Assembly (NCBI GenBank): GCA_945948555.1
Contig: CAMFBM010000001.1
Location: 62,001-126,000 of the forward strand
Direction: 5' to 3'
From: an uncultured Bacteroidales bacterium
GTDB lineage: Bacteria > Bacteroidota > Bacteroidia > Bacteroidales > UBA932
DNA length: 64,000 nt
Part shown: piece after piece, positions 1 to 9,420 of the stretch
How positions within the stretch are numbered: the stretch's first letter is position 1
How the letters are laid out: the number at the start of each line of letters is the position of its first letter
Made by a program: the position numbers and the translations under genes
The notes under the pieces: generated by a model
The model's input: only the letters and a program-made list of their open reading frames with translations
The model's database searches: none
Told to the model about the DNA's origin: nothing

Positions 1-1084
1 TCACAAGTCCACCCTTCATAGGACCTTTCTGCTTTCCATCAGGACCAATGCCTGCCTTGGAGATAAAATAGTCGATGGCAGTCTTGGTGTAGCTTGGAAT
101 GGAGGTAACGTGCTGGGTCACATCGTAACCCCAACTGTTCTGGGCGATCACTGCACCGTTCTCCGCTGCATACTGGAAGGCTTTCTTGACATCATAGCCC
201 TTGTTGGGGTATCTCGGGTCGAAAATCTGGATGGACATCATCTTCACGCCGGCAACATCCGGTGCACGCCCTCCTGCCACTCCGCAGACTCCAAGACCGT
301 TGTTGTTGACTGCTGCGACTGTTCCCGCAACGTGGGTTCCGTGATCCACCGGATAGATGGCACCTTCTTCGGCAATGAAGTTGAATCCGTTGACGTCATC
401 CACGTAACCATTGCCGTCATTGTCCTTGCCGTCACCTGGAATCTCTCCCTCATTCACCCAGATGTTTGCCTTGAGGTCATTGTGGTCGCACTGGACCCCG
501 CTGTCGATGATTGCTACAATCACATCATCAGAGCCGAAAACGCCATATTCATCCCAGGCGTTCTGCAGACCTATGTCGATTCCCTCACGGAAATTGAAGC
601 GGCTGTCATTCCAGTAATGCCACTGTTTTGAATATTCAGGATCGTTCATACTCACCGACATTTCCTTCATCCTGTAAGACGGCTCGGCAAGTTTCACCCA
701 AGGAATGGAAGAGAACTCGTCATTGGCCTTGGTAACAGGAAGACCGGCGTCAAAAGTCACCTCAAACCATTGGTGCAGACCGAATTCCCTCTGTTGGCGC
801 TCATAGGGTCCACCGATGTGGAAACCCGGCCTGATGGAAGAGATTCCCTCGATGCCGAGTCCCTCAGGAAATGCCTTGGTAAGAACGATATCACCGTTCT
901 GGTCGCGGCAGGAGAGAAGCAGGTCAGCCATTTCCTCCGTCACCTGAATGTTTGTGATGCCCGGTACGCAGTCCTCCTGCTGAATTGAAGGGCCGGGAAC
1001 CGGAGCATTGAGATTGTCCTCTCTGGTGCAGGATAGCAGAAGAAGAGGAATGGACAAAGCGAATATGTAAATATTTCTGTTCAT
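1..1084 (-). CDS. Subtilisin-like S8 serine protease lipoprotein, 3' end outside window
   Basis: Secreted or surface-anchored endopeptidase of family S8, seen here for its first 361 residues. The start ATG is followed by a short lipoprotein signal ending LLLLSC, so Cys at about residue 17 is the likely lipid anchor. Residues 30-150 form a pro-region. The catalytic domain shows the Asp motif IIDSGV (D194), the His motif HGTHVAG (H248) and the oxyanion-hole NSWG. The Ser motif (GTSMA) must lie left of the window. It is the last visible gene of a leftward operon, 16 bases after the upstream lipoprotein gene, and so belongs with a SusC/SusD importer. Family assignment is firm; substrate is unknown, and protein or peptide breakdown feeding the importer is an inference. 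Confidence 0.9.
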   Translation of the reverse strand, partial: MNRNIYIFALSIPLLLLSCTREDNLNAPVPGPSIQQEDCVPGITNIQVTEEMADLLLSCRDQNGDIVLTKAFPEGLGIEGISSIRPGFHIGGPYERQQREFGLHQWFEVTFDAGLPVTKANDEFSSIPWVKLAEPSYRMKEMSVSMNDPEYSKQWHYWNDSRFNFREGIDIGLQNAWDEYGVFGSDDVIVAIIDSGVQCDHNDLKANIWVNEGEIPGDGKDNDGNGYVDDVNGFNFIAEEGAIYPVDHGTHVAGTVAAVNNNGLGVCGVAGGRAPDVAGVKMMSIQIFDPRYPNKGYDVKKAFQYAAENGAVIAQNSWGYDVTQHVTSIPSYTKTAIDYFISKAGIGPDGKQKGPMKGGLV

Positions 1085-1100
1085 AATCCTGATTTGATTC

Positions 1101-1970
1101 CTAGTTTGCCTTTATGGTTACAGGGCCTGAATATACCATCTCGAAAGCACCCCTGACACTGTTGAATACTCCAAGCCATGGAAGTTCAAGACTCTGGCCG
1201 TCCTCGCTGATGGAAATCTCGAAAGACGAGGCCAGCTGAATGTTGTTGTTCTCAAACGACTTGATTGCAGCAATCATATAAGACGAGTCGTTCAGTGAGT
1301 AGAACTGTCCGCTTGAAGGAGTGAACACGATCACCCTTCTCTCAATGTCAAGAGTTCCGACCAGATAGTTGGACTTTTTGCCAAGAGGGTCGTAATTCTC
1401 CGTCACGGAAGCCACATACGGGTCGAAATTGTAAAGAACGGCATTCTTGAAGTCCTGACTGAACGAAAGGTAAATCTGATGGTTCGGGTAAGACCCGGCC
1501 GTAGATTCAAAATCACCGACATAGGCTGAAGCAACCTTGTAGTACCAAGGGACATCCGGCACGTCAATGGCAATTTTTGCGGAATAGTCAGCGGCACCCG
1601 TCACCGAACACATTGCAATAAGCCAGTTGGTCTTTCCTGCTGAAACCGGAACAGTTATCCTGTGTGTGTTGTTGGAAGCAGGCACGGGAACTGCTTTGGA
1701 CTGATAAAAGTCAAAGTCAGTGGAAGACATAAGCCCGATTTCAAGTTTCTTCTTCAATGACTTGATACCGGAAACGACAACATCAACAGTAACCTCACCT
1801 GAATATTCATCAATTTCAATATTTGACTTGGAGATGGTTACTTGTGGCAAGTCAACTGCCGGAGTGAACCCGGCCTCTACCTCGTGTTTGTCCGGGGCTT
1901 TCGTACAGGATAAGGCCAAAAGTGCAAGAAGCACTGCCGGAATATTGAATATTATCTTTTTCATCATCAT
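1101..1970 (-). CDS. SusCD-associated outer-membrane lipoprotein, unknown family
   Basis: A 289-residue lipoprotein: a Lys-rich start, a hydrophobic segment and LLALSC, giving a predicted lipidated Cys near residue 22. The rest looks all-beta, with a first Ig-like stretch (about 30-125) and a second domain (about 140-285) resembling the C-terminal halves of small lipoproteins coded after SusD. I do not recognise a named domain. It lies 6 bases after susD in the same operon, the position of SusE/SusF-like surface binding proteins, so a substrate-binding role is inferred. Three ATG codons in a row (1970, 1967, 1964) make the exact start uncertain; the AAAGGA upstream suits the first or second. 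Confidence 0.8.
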   Translation of the reverse strand: MMMKKIIFNIPAVLLALLALSCTKAPDKHEVEAGFTPAVDLPQVTISKSNIEIDEYSGEVTVDVVVSGIKSLKKKLEIGLMSSTDFDFYQSKAVPVPASNNTHRITVPVSAGKTNWLIAMCSVTGAADYSAKIAIDVPDVPWYYKVASAYVGDFESTAGSYPNHQIYLSFSQDFKNAVLYNFDPYVASVTENYDPLGKKSNYLVGTLDIERRVIVFTPSSGQFYSLNDSSYMIAAIKSFENNNIQLASSFEISISEDGQSLELPWLGVFNSVRGAFEMVYSGPVTIKAN

Positions 1971-1976
1971 ATCCTT

Positions 1977-3515
1977 TTACAATTCATTCTGGTCCTCAGG
2001 ACGGATAAACGAGTTCTCCTGGAGTTCCCTCTCCGGAATCTGGAAAAGCCAGTATTTGTGGTGGGCGGGAACATCCACGATTTTGGTCAGGACCTCAATG
2101 TTGTGGTTGGTGCCTTCGTATGAGCGGACTATTCCCTCGGAGTTTCTCCTGCGGTCAAAGAACGAGAATCCCTCGCCCCAAAGTTCAATCCTCCTCTGAA
2201 GAAGAATCTCCTCGACTGATGCTGTCTTGTTCCAGGCCGGGTCGCGCTGAGCCATCAGTTCAGCAAGCACTGCCGTAGCATCCGCTTTCTTGCTGCTACG
2301 TACAAGACCTTCAGCCTCAATGAGGTACATTTCAGCCGCCCTCATATAGATGTAATCCTGGCACCACTGTGAGTCATAGCCGAATTTCCTTCCGGCGTAA
2401 GCCTTGGTGTTGGCTGTAGCCTGAGGATTGCTGTTTTCAAAAGCCTTTCCGCCGTTGGGACCATTGAAGAGGGATTTTCTGTAGTCGGATTTCGGGATGG
2501 ATTCGTACAACTTTCTGTCAATCATCTTGCCCATCTGGTCAAGACCGGCATAGCCCGCACATTCGTTGCTCATCTGCGAGAAAAACGAAGCATAGGTGGT
2601 CTGCGTCTCGGTCGTGTGGTTGAATCCCCACATAACCTCCCCGTCCTCGATGTCCATAAAGCCGTTGTGCAGCCTCTGGCTGTCCATCAGTGAATATCCC
2701 TGACGGGCATTGTGGGCGGCAGTGGCAGCCTTCTCCCATTGCTGGGTGTAGAGGTAGTACCTTGCAGCGATTCCGCTTGCCACCTTGTAGTCTATTGAAA
2801 TCTTGCCCTGACGCTCGTAACCTTCAAGGAGTTTCAGAGACTCGGTGATGTTGTACTCAATGTGCGCACAGACATTCTCCACAGTACTGCGGCCCTGAGC
2901 CAGTTCAACTTCCTTACTTGACTTGCCGTCCCTTGCCGCATAGACAAGGGGAACACCCTTCGCCTGATAGTTGAACTTTCCATTGGCATCCGTCGGGTCC
3001 TGGAAGAACATCATCAGGTAGAGATAGGACAGGGCACGCACTGCGTAGGCCTGGCCGAGATAACCCCTTGAAGAGACGTTCTTCGGATCTTCACCTGCCT
3101 TGAAGAAGTCAATGATTGTGTTGGAGTTGTTGATCAGAGTGTAGAAAGTGGTCCAGAACTGGAAAGGTCTCTTGTAGTTTGCATTACGGTAATCAAACCT
3201 GTAGTCGTCCACTCCCCAGCTGGACATTCCGTGCAGCACTATGTCACCGGCCATCCAGTCCCCAATCATCAGGCAGGAGAGCATTCCGAAGTCGTCGTGC
3301 TCCTTTCCTCCGGTGTTTCCGGCATTGTGCTTGACCATAAAGGCATACAGTCCCTGGACGTATGACGAAAGATATTCAGGATCATTCTCTACCATATCGG
3401 CTGCCTTGTCACCCGTCAGATAGTCGGTCATCTCGACGTTGAAATATTCCTCGGAGCAGGAAACGGCTACAAGAGACAAGACCAGAACAGTAAATATGTA
3501 TTTGATATTTTTCAT
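1977..3515 (-). CDS. RagB/SusD family nutrient-uptake lipoprotein
   Basis: A 512-residue SusD-type surface lipoprotein that caps the neighbouring SusC barrel and binds the substrate. Signal peptide with VAVSC (Cys about 20), then the helical TPR-like core. The WTTFYTLINNSNTIIDF segment and the AVRALSYLYLMMFF helix are typical of the family, as is the C-terminal YIYMRAAEMYLIEAEGLVRS segment, followed by an RRIELWGEGFSFFDRRR block. It follows susC by 15 bases and precedes the small lipoprotein by 6, so co-transcription is likely. Substrate cannot be read from SusD sequence; the protease downstream suggests peptides. Confidence 0.95.
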   Translation of the reverse strand: MKNIKYIFTVLVLSLVAVSCSEEYFNVEMTDYLTGDKAADMVENDPEYLSSYVQGLYAFMVKHNAGNTGGKEHDDFGMLSCLMIGDWMAGDIVLHGMSSWGVDDYRFDYRNANYKRPFQFWTTFYTLINNSNTIIDFFKAGEDPKNVSSRGYLGQAYAVRALSYLYLMMFFQDPTDANGKFNYQAKGVPLVYAARDGKSSKEVELAQGRSTVENVCAHIEYNITESLKLLEGYERQGKISIDYKVASGIAARYYLYTQQWEKAATAAHNARQGYSLMDSQRLHNGFMDIEDGEVMWGFNHTTETQTTYASFFSQMSNECAGYAGLDQMGKMIDRKLYESIPKSDYRKSLFNGPNGGKAFENSNPQATANTKAYAGRKFGYDSQWCQDYIYMRAAEMYLIEAEGLVRSSKKADATAVLAELMAQRDPAWNKTASVEEILLQRRIELWGEGFSFFDRRRNSEGIVRSYEGTNHNIEVLTKIVDVPAHHKYWLFQIPERELQENSFIRPEDQNEL

Positions 3516-3530
3516 AAACTCAGCCCTCCT

Positions 3531-6500
3531 TTAGAATGTAATCTGCACACCAGCGGAAACTGTCCTGAGCGCGGAATAATTGAATCCTGTGCTTCCGCTG
3601 AATGACTGGCGGACATCCAGCCCCTGTCTGCGGGATATGTACCAGAGGTTGTCTCCCGTCAGGTAAATCCTCAGGTTCTGAACCTTGCCGAGCAGCTTCT
3701 GAGGCACAGTGTAGCCGATTACCACATTCCTGAGACTGAGATAGTCGGAACGGATGAGGAAGCGGGTTGACATCTGGTTGGACTCCTGGTAGCCGTTCTG
3801 GACTCTTGGGATGTCAGAATCGGTGTTCTGAGGGGTCCACCTGTCGAAGATGTCCTTGTGCCAGTTGGTTCCGATTGTTCCTGAGCCCATCAATGTAGCA
3901 TAGCTGGAATCCATTGTCCAGCCGCCGATCTGGTAGGCAAAGGAGGCACTGAGGTCAACTCCGTAGAAGTTCAAGCTTGTGGAGAATCCTCCGTAAAGGT
4001 CCGGGATGGAATTCTTTCCAATCTGCCTGAGGCTGGCCTCGGCCGTTGTCGAGACGTATGAAACCGACTCAGTACCGTCCTCATTGGTGGTGTATTTCGC
4101 GTAGAGAGGAAGACCGTTTTTCGGATTCACCCCGGCATATTCGTAGAGATAATAGTCGTAGAGCGAACCGCCGAGGGACCTCCAATAAGGATAGGCGGCA
4201 TAACCGTTCTGGTCCTTGTCGGCAGGAAGTTTCGTGAGAGAGTTCCTGTAGTGCGTTCCGTTGATGGTGACATTCCAGCGGAAATTTCTCTGCTTGAAGA
4301 TGTCGGCACTGATTTCGAACTCAATCCCGGTGTTCTTCATATCCATATCATTCACCAGCTGGTTGGCAGGAGCGCCCTGGCTCGGAGCGAGAGGACGGTT
4401 GTAAATCATATCCTTGGTCACCTTGATGAAGTAGTCGGCATTGACTGTGAGTCTGTCGAAAAAGACTGCCTCAAAACCGGCATTGAAGTTTCTGGATTTT
4501 TCCCAGGTGACATCCGGAGCAGCACGGAAAGTCTTCTGCACGGAAGGCTCACCGTCAACCCTGTTCACGACATAAAGATCCTGATACACCTTGACTACTC
4601 CGATGTTGTCATTTCCCTGGGTTCCGTAGCTGGCCTTGAGCTTGAGCGCATTCAGGAACGTCGCATTCTGGAGGAATTTCTCCTGTTTCATGTTCCAGGA
4701 AATACCTGCGGACCAGAAACTTCCCCATCTCTTCTTCGGAGCGAACCTCGAAGATGCGTCCATACGGAATGAGGCTGATGCAAAATATTTTGAAGCATAA
4801 GCATACTCTGCCCTCACAAAGGCACCCTGGAGGAAGTAGCCGGCGGATGATGAATTGAGGTACTGGTAAACAGCCGCATTCGAGAAGTCCGAAACCGTAG
4901 GGTCCAGGAAGTTCGTCATCTGACCGGAAATGCCGTAGGTGTGGTCGGTCTTGATTTCATGTCCGAGAAGGATGTTCAGGGAATGGTCACCCCAGGAAGG
5001 GAACCAGTTGATGAGCTGGTTGGTGTTGATGGCCGTGTACCTTGACATCGACTGGCTGCCTCGTCCGTTCACGTTCAGGGCATCACCACCCGCAGGAGTC
5101 ATAAAATTGTCTGAACGCGAGTTGAACAGGTCGTATGCAAAATTGACGGAAATCTTCAGGTCCTTTCTCACCGGTAGGTCAATGTAACCCCTTGCAGAAA
5201 GGTTGTCGCTGATGGACTTGTTCTTTGATGTCATCAGCTGACCCATAGGGTTCATCAGCTGGCCGAAAGGTCTTGTCTCTCCCCAGTCATACTCAGGATC
5301 GTTCGGATTGTCGTTCTTGAAAATCTGCCGACCCGTTTCAAGGTCATATTTATATATAGGATAAATAGGAGCGATTACCTGCCCGAAATGGAAGATGCTG
5401 TTGAGTTCGGTGCTTCCTCCGTAGGTCTGCTGGACAGTGTTGGCGTAGGAGAAGTTGATCCCGATTTTCATCCATTTGAGCACCTGCTGGTCCACCTTCG
5501 CTCTGACTGAAATGCGGCTGAAGCCGGAGTTCTGCACATATCCCTTGTCATTCAGGTAGGAAGCCGAAACGTAAATCTGGGTCTTTTCAGTTCCTCCGGA
5601 AAGACTCAGGTTGTACTCCTGACGTGCTCCGGTGCGGAAGACATCCCTGTTCCAGTTGTCATTCCACTTGCGCTCGGTTGCCGCAGGATTCAGCCTTCCG
5701 GTACGCGGGTCCACGAGTTCATCGTCATAGACATTCTTGTAGATATTGTAGTTCAACTGACGAATGAGGGCTCCGGATGCGTAGTAATTTGCCTGAGACA
5801 GCGTCATCGGGTTGTCAGCCCTGTAGAGAGCCGCATTCCTGAGTGACTCCCAGGCCATTTCGTAGTACTGTCCCGGGTCAGTGATGACATCGTAAGCAGG
5901 GACTCCCCTCGTGTTGAATCCGGCCTTTGCATCAAATGAGACACGAACCTTCTCGGAATTACCGCGTTTGGTGGTGATGATGATGACACCGTTGGATCCC
6001 CTGGCACCGTACATCGAGTTTGCGGCAGCATCCTTCAGAACCGTGATTGACTCGATGTCAGTCGGAGATATGGAGTTCATACCGCCCTCGTAAGGCACAC
6101 CGTCAACCACCAGCAGAGGTGACTGGGAGGCGTTCACCGAACCCAGACCACGGATGATGATGCTTGAGCCGGAACCCGGAGTTCCGCTTGAGCTCGCTGT
6201 CTGCAGGCCCGCGATTGCCCCCTCAAGGGATTTTGAGATGTTGGTTGCCTGCATCTTCTTGAGCTTGTCGCCGCTCACCTGGGAGGCAGCTCCGACAAAG
6301 GAAGATTTCTTCTGCACTCCGTAGGCCACCACTATGGTCTCTTCAAGGCTCTCGGAATCAGGAGAAAGCGCTACGACGTCCAACTTGTCCCGTCCGACGG
6401 TCATCTCGAGGTTCTGATAGCCGATTGAACTGAAAACCAGGACATCGCCGTCTTCAGCGGCAATTGAATAATTTCCGTCGGCATCGGACGCCGCACCGTT

Positions 6501-6653
6501 CATCGTCCCCTTGACCATCAGGGAAGCGAAAGGAATCCCCTCGCCCGTCTGGGCGTCGATGACCCTTCCCTCCACAGTCCTGGACTGTGCAAGAGCGCAA
6601 AGGTTTGAGAAACAAACCGCCAGAACGATGAGTATTATTTTTATTCTTTTCAT
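3531..6653 (-). CDS. SusC/RagA family TonB-linked outer-membrane transporter
   Basis: A 1040-residue TonB-dependent importer. Signal peptide ends at ALAQ (about residue 23). A carboxypeptidase-regulatory-like domain follows (about 27-100), then the SusC motif with EETIVVAYGVQKK, a plug domain with IIIRGLGSV and VLKDAAANSMYGARGSNGVI, and a 22-strand-type barrel ending in SAGVQITF with the aromatic last residue expected for outer-membrane insertion. The start is taken at ATG 6653; the TTG one codon earlier is not needed. It forms the transporter with the SusD coded next. RagAB-type pairs import peptides, which fits the S8 protease at the end of this operon. Confidence 0.96.
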   Translation of the reverse strand: MKRIKIILIVLAVCFSNLCALAQSRTVEGRVIDAQTGEGIPFASLMVKGTMNGAASDADGNYSIAAEDGDVLVFSSIGYQNLEMTVGRDKLDVVALSPDSESLEETIVVAYGVQKKSSFVGAASQVSGDKLKKMQATNISKSLEGAIAGLQTASSSGTPGSGSSIIIRGLGSVNASQSPLLVVDGVPYEGGMNSISPTDIESITVLKDAAANSMYGARGSNGVIIITTKRGNSEKVRVSFDAKAGFNTRGVPAYDVITDPGQYYEMAWESLRNAALYRADNPMTLSQANYYASGALIRQLNYNIYKNVYDDELVDPRTGRLNPAATERKWNDNWNRDVFRTGARQEYNLSLSGGTEKTQIYVSASYLNDKGYVQNSGFSRISVRAKVDQQVLKWMKIGINFSYANTVQQTYGGSTELNSIFHFGQVIAPIYPIYKYDLETGRQIFKNDNPNDPEYDWGETRPFGQLMNPMGQLMTSKNKSISDNLSARGYIDLPVRKDLKISVNFAYDLFNSRSDNFMTPAGGDALNVNGRGSQSMSRYTAINTNQLINWFPSWGDHSLNILLGHEIKTDHTYGISGQMTNFLDPTVSDFSNAAVYQYLNSSSAGYFLQGAFVRAEYAYASKYFASASFRMDASSRFAPKKRWGSFWSAGISWNMKQEKFLQNATFLNALKLKASYGTQGNDNIGVVKVYQDLYVVNRVDGEPSVQKTFRAAPDVTWEKSRNFNAGFEAVFFDRLTVNADYFIKVTKDMIYNRPLAPSQGAPANQLVNDMDMKNTGIEFEISADIFKQRNFRWNVTINGTHYRNSLTKLPADKDQNGYAAYPYWRSLGGSLYDYYLYEYAGVNPKNGLPLYAKYTTNEDGTESVSYVSTTAEASLRQIGKNSIPDLYGGFSTSLNFYGVDLSASFAYQIGGWTMDSSYATLMGSGTIGTNWHKDIFDRWTPQNTDSDIPRVQNGYQESNQMSTRFLIRSDYLSLRNVVIGYTVPQKLLGKVQNLRIYLTGDNLWYISRRQGLDVRQSFSGSTGFNYSALRTVSAGVQITF

Positions 6654-6695
6654 CAATATTAAATTTTCAGGAATATTGCTTTTTCTGTTCAGTAC

Positions 6696-8441
6696 TTACC
6701 TTGTTCGATATACTTTCAAAGCGCTGGAAGCAGGAAGGTTGAAAGCGCCGAACGGAACCGTGGTGTCATCCGAGTTCTTTGTCATCTGCAACGGCAGGAG
6801 AGGATGGTTCTCGTTGAACACAATAGGTTCACCATCAAGCTTCGACAATGCGAAATAACCGAGCGACGTGAAGGTGACGGTGGTACCCTGCTCATCGACA
6901 GGAAGCGTGTTGGCAGAGGCAAGAGCCCTGGTCTTTTCAGCATTCGTAAAGTCCGCTGTTGCAATGATGTATGCCTGGTCGGAAGAAGTGACGAGGAACT
7001 CCGTTCCTTCCATACCGTAGAATCCCAGGGTCGCCTTGACACCGTCGCTGGTCGTTATGTCAGCAAGGTAGCAGGCAAGAATGGACAACTTGCCTGTCTG
7101 AGGATCAAACTGGCCGACGACAGGAACATCCCTGAACTGCTCCCCTTCGAATCCATAGAGAGCATACTGGTTCTCCACCTGATATGGGTCAGAAGTAATG
7201 GTCACCTCATAGTTGAGTCTGCCGTCTCCGATGGTCCACTGCCCGAGCCAGGCCTGAGCTTCAGGAGACATAGGCTGTCCCTGGACAGTAAAGTCGTCCG
7301 AAACCGCATAAAGCCCTGAAGGGGTTCCTGCATCAGTTACACCGATGGCGTAGGCATTGTAGGTTCCGATTTTCTTGAGATTGTAACCCTCCTTGGCAGA
7401 GGCCGTGTAGGAGATGTCCGACCATTTGTAGGTAGTTCCGGTCTGCTGATTCATTGCCTCCAGGGAATTGTTCATATAGTCGGAAGCTGCTATGAAGAAG
7501 GTTGCAAGGTCATTATTATAGTACCTTCTCATTTCGCTCTGTTCCATTACCATAATGAAATAGCGGTCCTCCGAGGATGCCGTGCAGGAGATTCGCTGAA
7601 GATATTCCTTGGTTTCTCCCTTGTTTGTCAGCTCACCAGGCCCCATATTCACTATTGTCCAGGCCGGATTCAACTGAGGGATCACCTCTTTTTCAGGAGT
7701 GGTGAATTCAACGGAGACAGGTTTACCGTGAACCTTTCCGTCCTTGATGCCGACAACGACTGCACGGTAGGTGGTCTTGTGGCGCAGGCCTGAGAGTTCA
7801 AAGGCGTGTGTTCCGCTCTGGAGATGGTCAGCGACATCGGGATTCTTGTTCACGTGGGTCTGGCAAAGGGTCTCGAGCGAGGTGGTGAGGTCGGTTGAAG
7901 CGAAACAGTACCAGGTTTCGTCATCCAGACCGGTTGTCGAGACATTGAGGTTGACGGCATCGTGCATCGGGGAACCGATGATTGACAGGCCAAAGACAGG
8001 AAGTCCCCTGTCCGTAGTAAATGTACACTCTCCCGGAGTGCCATAGACAGTTCCATCCTCATTCAGGCCGAAGACGATATACCTGTAAAGGGTTGAAGAT
8101 TCGAGACCGTTGACATAAGTAACCCTGTAGGCACCGCTCTTGACGATTTCCGAGTAATCAACATTCTTCTTTGTAAGTTCCGAGACCTCACGGTTGACCG
8201 CGACATTCACATCCGAATCCAGATCCTTTGTCGCAAAACCGTAGTAAGTGTCCCTGTCTGCTCCATCGTGGCTGACAATCAGGGAAGTTCCATCTGAGGT
8301 TTCAGAATCGGGAGGAACCTTGACAGAGAATTGTATGGTGGAAAAATCCGGAAAGCCAATGCTAAGAATAGCTTCATTACATCCGGTGAGCAGCAAAACC
8401 GGGAGAAGGATTGCCCCGGCGAGTTTCATTCCTGTTCTCAT
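6696..8441 (-). CDS. Two-repeat FN3-like lipoprotein heading the SusCD-protease operon
   Basis: About 581 residues. A lipoprotein signal ends at LLLTGC (Cys about 21). Two related all-beta repeats follow (about 35-145 and 150-250), each ending in a Tyr-rich segment with a TTYRAVVVG- or TLYRYIVFG-type strand and a closing CTFTTD or VEFTTP, as in fibronectin type III-like folds. The rest (about 265-580) contains further beta-rich repeats and a C-terminal domain I cannot name. It is the first gene after the leftward promoter, 42 bases before susC. A surface substrate-binding or scaffolding role is inferred. A second in-frame ATG at 8429 is an alternative start that would also leave a good signal peptide. 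Confidence 0.82.
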   Translation of the reverse strand: MRTGMKLAGAILLPVLLLTGCNEAILSIGFPDFSTIQFSVKVPPDSETSDGTSLIVSHDGADRDTYYGFATKDLDSDVNVAVNREVSELTKKNVDYSEIVKSGAYRVTYVNGLESSTLYRYIVFGLNEDGTVYGTPGECTFTTDRGLPVFGLSIIGSPMHDAVNLNVSTTGLDDETWYCFASTDLTTSLETLCQTHVNKNPDVADHLQSGTHAFELSGLRHKTTYRAVVVGIKDGKVHGKPVSVEFTTPEKEVIPQLNPAWTIVNMGPGELTNKGETKEYLQRISCTASSEDRYFIMVMEQSEMRRYYNNDLATFFIAASDYMNNSLEAMNQQTGTTYKWSDISYTASAKEGYNLKKIGTYNAYAIGVTDAGTPSGLYAVSDDFTVQGQPMSPEAQAWLGQWTIGDGRLNYEVTITSDPYQVENQYALYGFEGEQFRDVPVVGQFDPQTGKLSILACYLADITTSDGVKATLGFYGMEGTEFLVTSSDQAYIIATADFTNAEKTRALASANTLPVDEQGTTVTFTSLGYFALSKLDGEPIVFNENHPLLPLQMTKNSDDTTVPFGAFNLPASSALKVYRTR

Positions 8442-8524
8442 CAAATCAAAAAATTATTCATAAATGTGGTGAATACCAGTGAAATTGGGCTTTCCACATA
8501 CTTCAGTCCACATTTTTAAGGACG

Positions 8525-8555
8525 CAAATATAGCGAAATGATTGCAAAAATCAAG
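8525..8555 (-). promoter_or_regulatory. Bacteroidetes-type promoter for the leftward SusCD-protease operon
   Basis: Read leftward, a TTG box (8552-8554) is followed after 19 bases by TATATTTG (8525-8532), a full TAnnTTTG -7 element. The predicted start of transcription is near 8518, giving a leader of about 75 bases before the lipoprotein ATG. Confidence 0.65.
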
Positions 8556-8590
8556 GCTACAAAACACAAATAACAGAAAAATGAAAAATA

Positions 8591-8621
8591 TTTGAGAATT
8601 GTGCAAATTGTGTTATCTTTG
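8591..8621 (+). promoter_or_regulatory. Bacteroidetes-type promoter for rplU-rpmA
   Basis: TTTG at 8591-8594, a 19-base spacer, then TATCTTTG at 8614-8621: a perfect match to the TTTG-N19-TAnnTTTG consensus. Transcription should begin near 8628, leaving about 88 bases of 5' leader before rplU. Ribosomal-protein leaders are often autoregulatory, but I see no diagnostic L21-leader fold here. Confidence 0.8.
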
Positions 8622-8716
8622 CAGTCCACAAAAAGTATTGAAGGCCGTTAAGCCATTGAAAAAGAGTTGTTTACGCAGCCGCTTGCGGTCAAAACCCAAA
8701 AAGTTTTTATCAAATT

Positions 8717-9028
8717 ATGTACGCAATTGTTGATATTGCAGGTCAGCAGTTCAAGGTGGAAGCCGGAATGGAAATCTTCGTCAACCGCCTCGCCGCAGCC
8801 AAAGATGCTGCAGTTGAGTTTGACAAAGTGCTTCTCGTTGATGCTGACGGAAATGTAAAGGTAGGCACTCCGTATGTTGAGGGTGCAGTCGTAAAAGCAA
8901 CTGTTCTTGACGACACCTGCAGGGCCGACAAAGTCCTCGTGTTCAAGAAGAGACGTCGTAAAGGCTATCAGAAACTGAACGGACACCGTCAGGATCTGAC
9001 CAAGCTCAAAATCAACGAAATCGCTTAA
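8717..9028 (+). CDS. rplU: 50S ribosomal protein L21
   Basis: A 103-residue L21, the family's normal length. It begins with [17 protein letters not shown], matching the conserved N-terminal strand, and has the late basic segment [16 protein letters not shown] that contacts 23S rRNA. It is followed 18 bases later by rpmA, the usual L21-L27 pair. A strong promoter lies upstream. The start lacks a clear Shine-Dalgarno sequence, common in this phylum. Confidence 0.98.
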   Translation: MYAIVDIAGQQFKVEAGMEIFVNRLAAAKDAAVEFDKVLLVDADGNVKVGTPYVEGAVVKATVLDDTCRADKVLVFKKRRRKGYQKLNGHRQDLTKLKINEIA

Positions 9029-9046
9029 TTTACAGGAGGAAACACT

Positions 9047-9307
9047 ATGGCACACAAAAAAGGCGTCGGTAGTTCTAAGAACGGTCGTGAATCACACAGC
9101 AAACGACTTGGTATCAAAAAATTCGGCAGCCAGGCCGTAAAGGCGGGCAACATCCTCGTGCGTCAGCGCGGAACCGTGCACAATCCGGGACTGAATGTCG
9201 GTATGGGTAAAGACCACACTCTTTACGCACTGATTGACGGAAAAGTTTCTTTCTGCAAGAAAGCTGAAGGAAAATCTTTTGTCTCGGTTATCCCTTTTGA
9301 GAACTAG
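9047..9307 (+). CDS. rpmA: 50S ribosomal protein L27
   Basis: An 86-residue L27, full length. The N-terminus [16 protein letters not shown] is the flexible tail that reaches toward the peptidyl-transferase centre, and [18 protein letters not shown] is the family signature. An unusually good AGGAGG lies just before the ATG. The protein begins directly with the A-H-K-K tail, with no N-terminal extension of the kind that is cleaved in Firmicutes L27. Confidence 0.98.
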   Translation: MAHKKGVGSSKNGRESHSKRLGIKKFGSQAVKAGNILVRQRGTVHNPGLNVGMGKDHTLYALIDGKVSFCKKAEGKSFVSVIPFEN

Positions 9308-9333
9308 TACTCGGGGGAACCCACAGATTTATC

Positions 9334-9369
9334 AGAGGGCTTAACTCGGGTGAGTTTGAGCCCTCTTTT
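9334..9369 (+). terminator. Rho-independent terminator after rplU-rpmA
   Basis: A long stem whose left arm begins AGAGGGCT and right arm ends AGCCCTCT, with a small internal mismatch and a short G-rich loop, followed directly by a T-run. It separates rpmA from serS. Confidence 0.85.
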
Positions 9370-9420
9370 ATGTATATCGGAAATCCTGTCTTTTAACGAA
9401 CAAATATAAAACAATACAAT

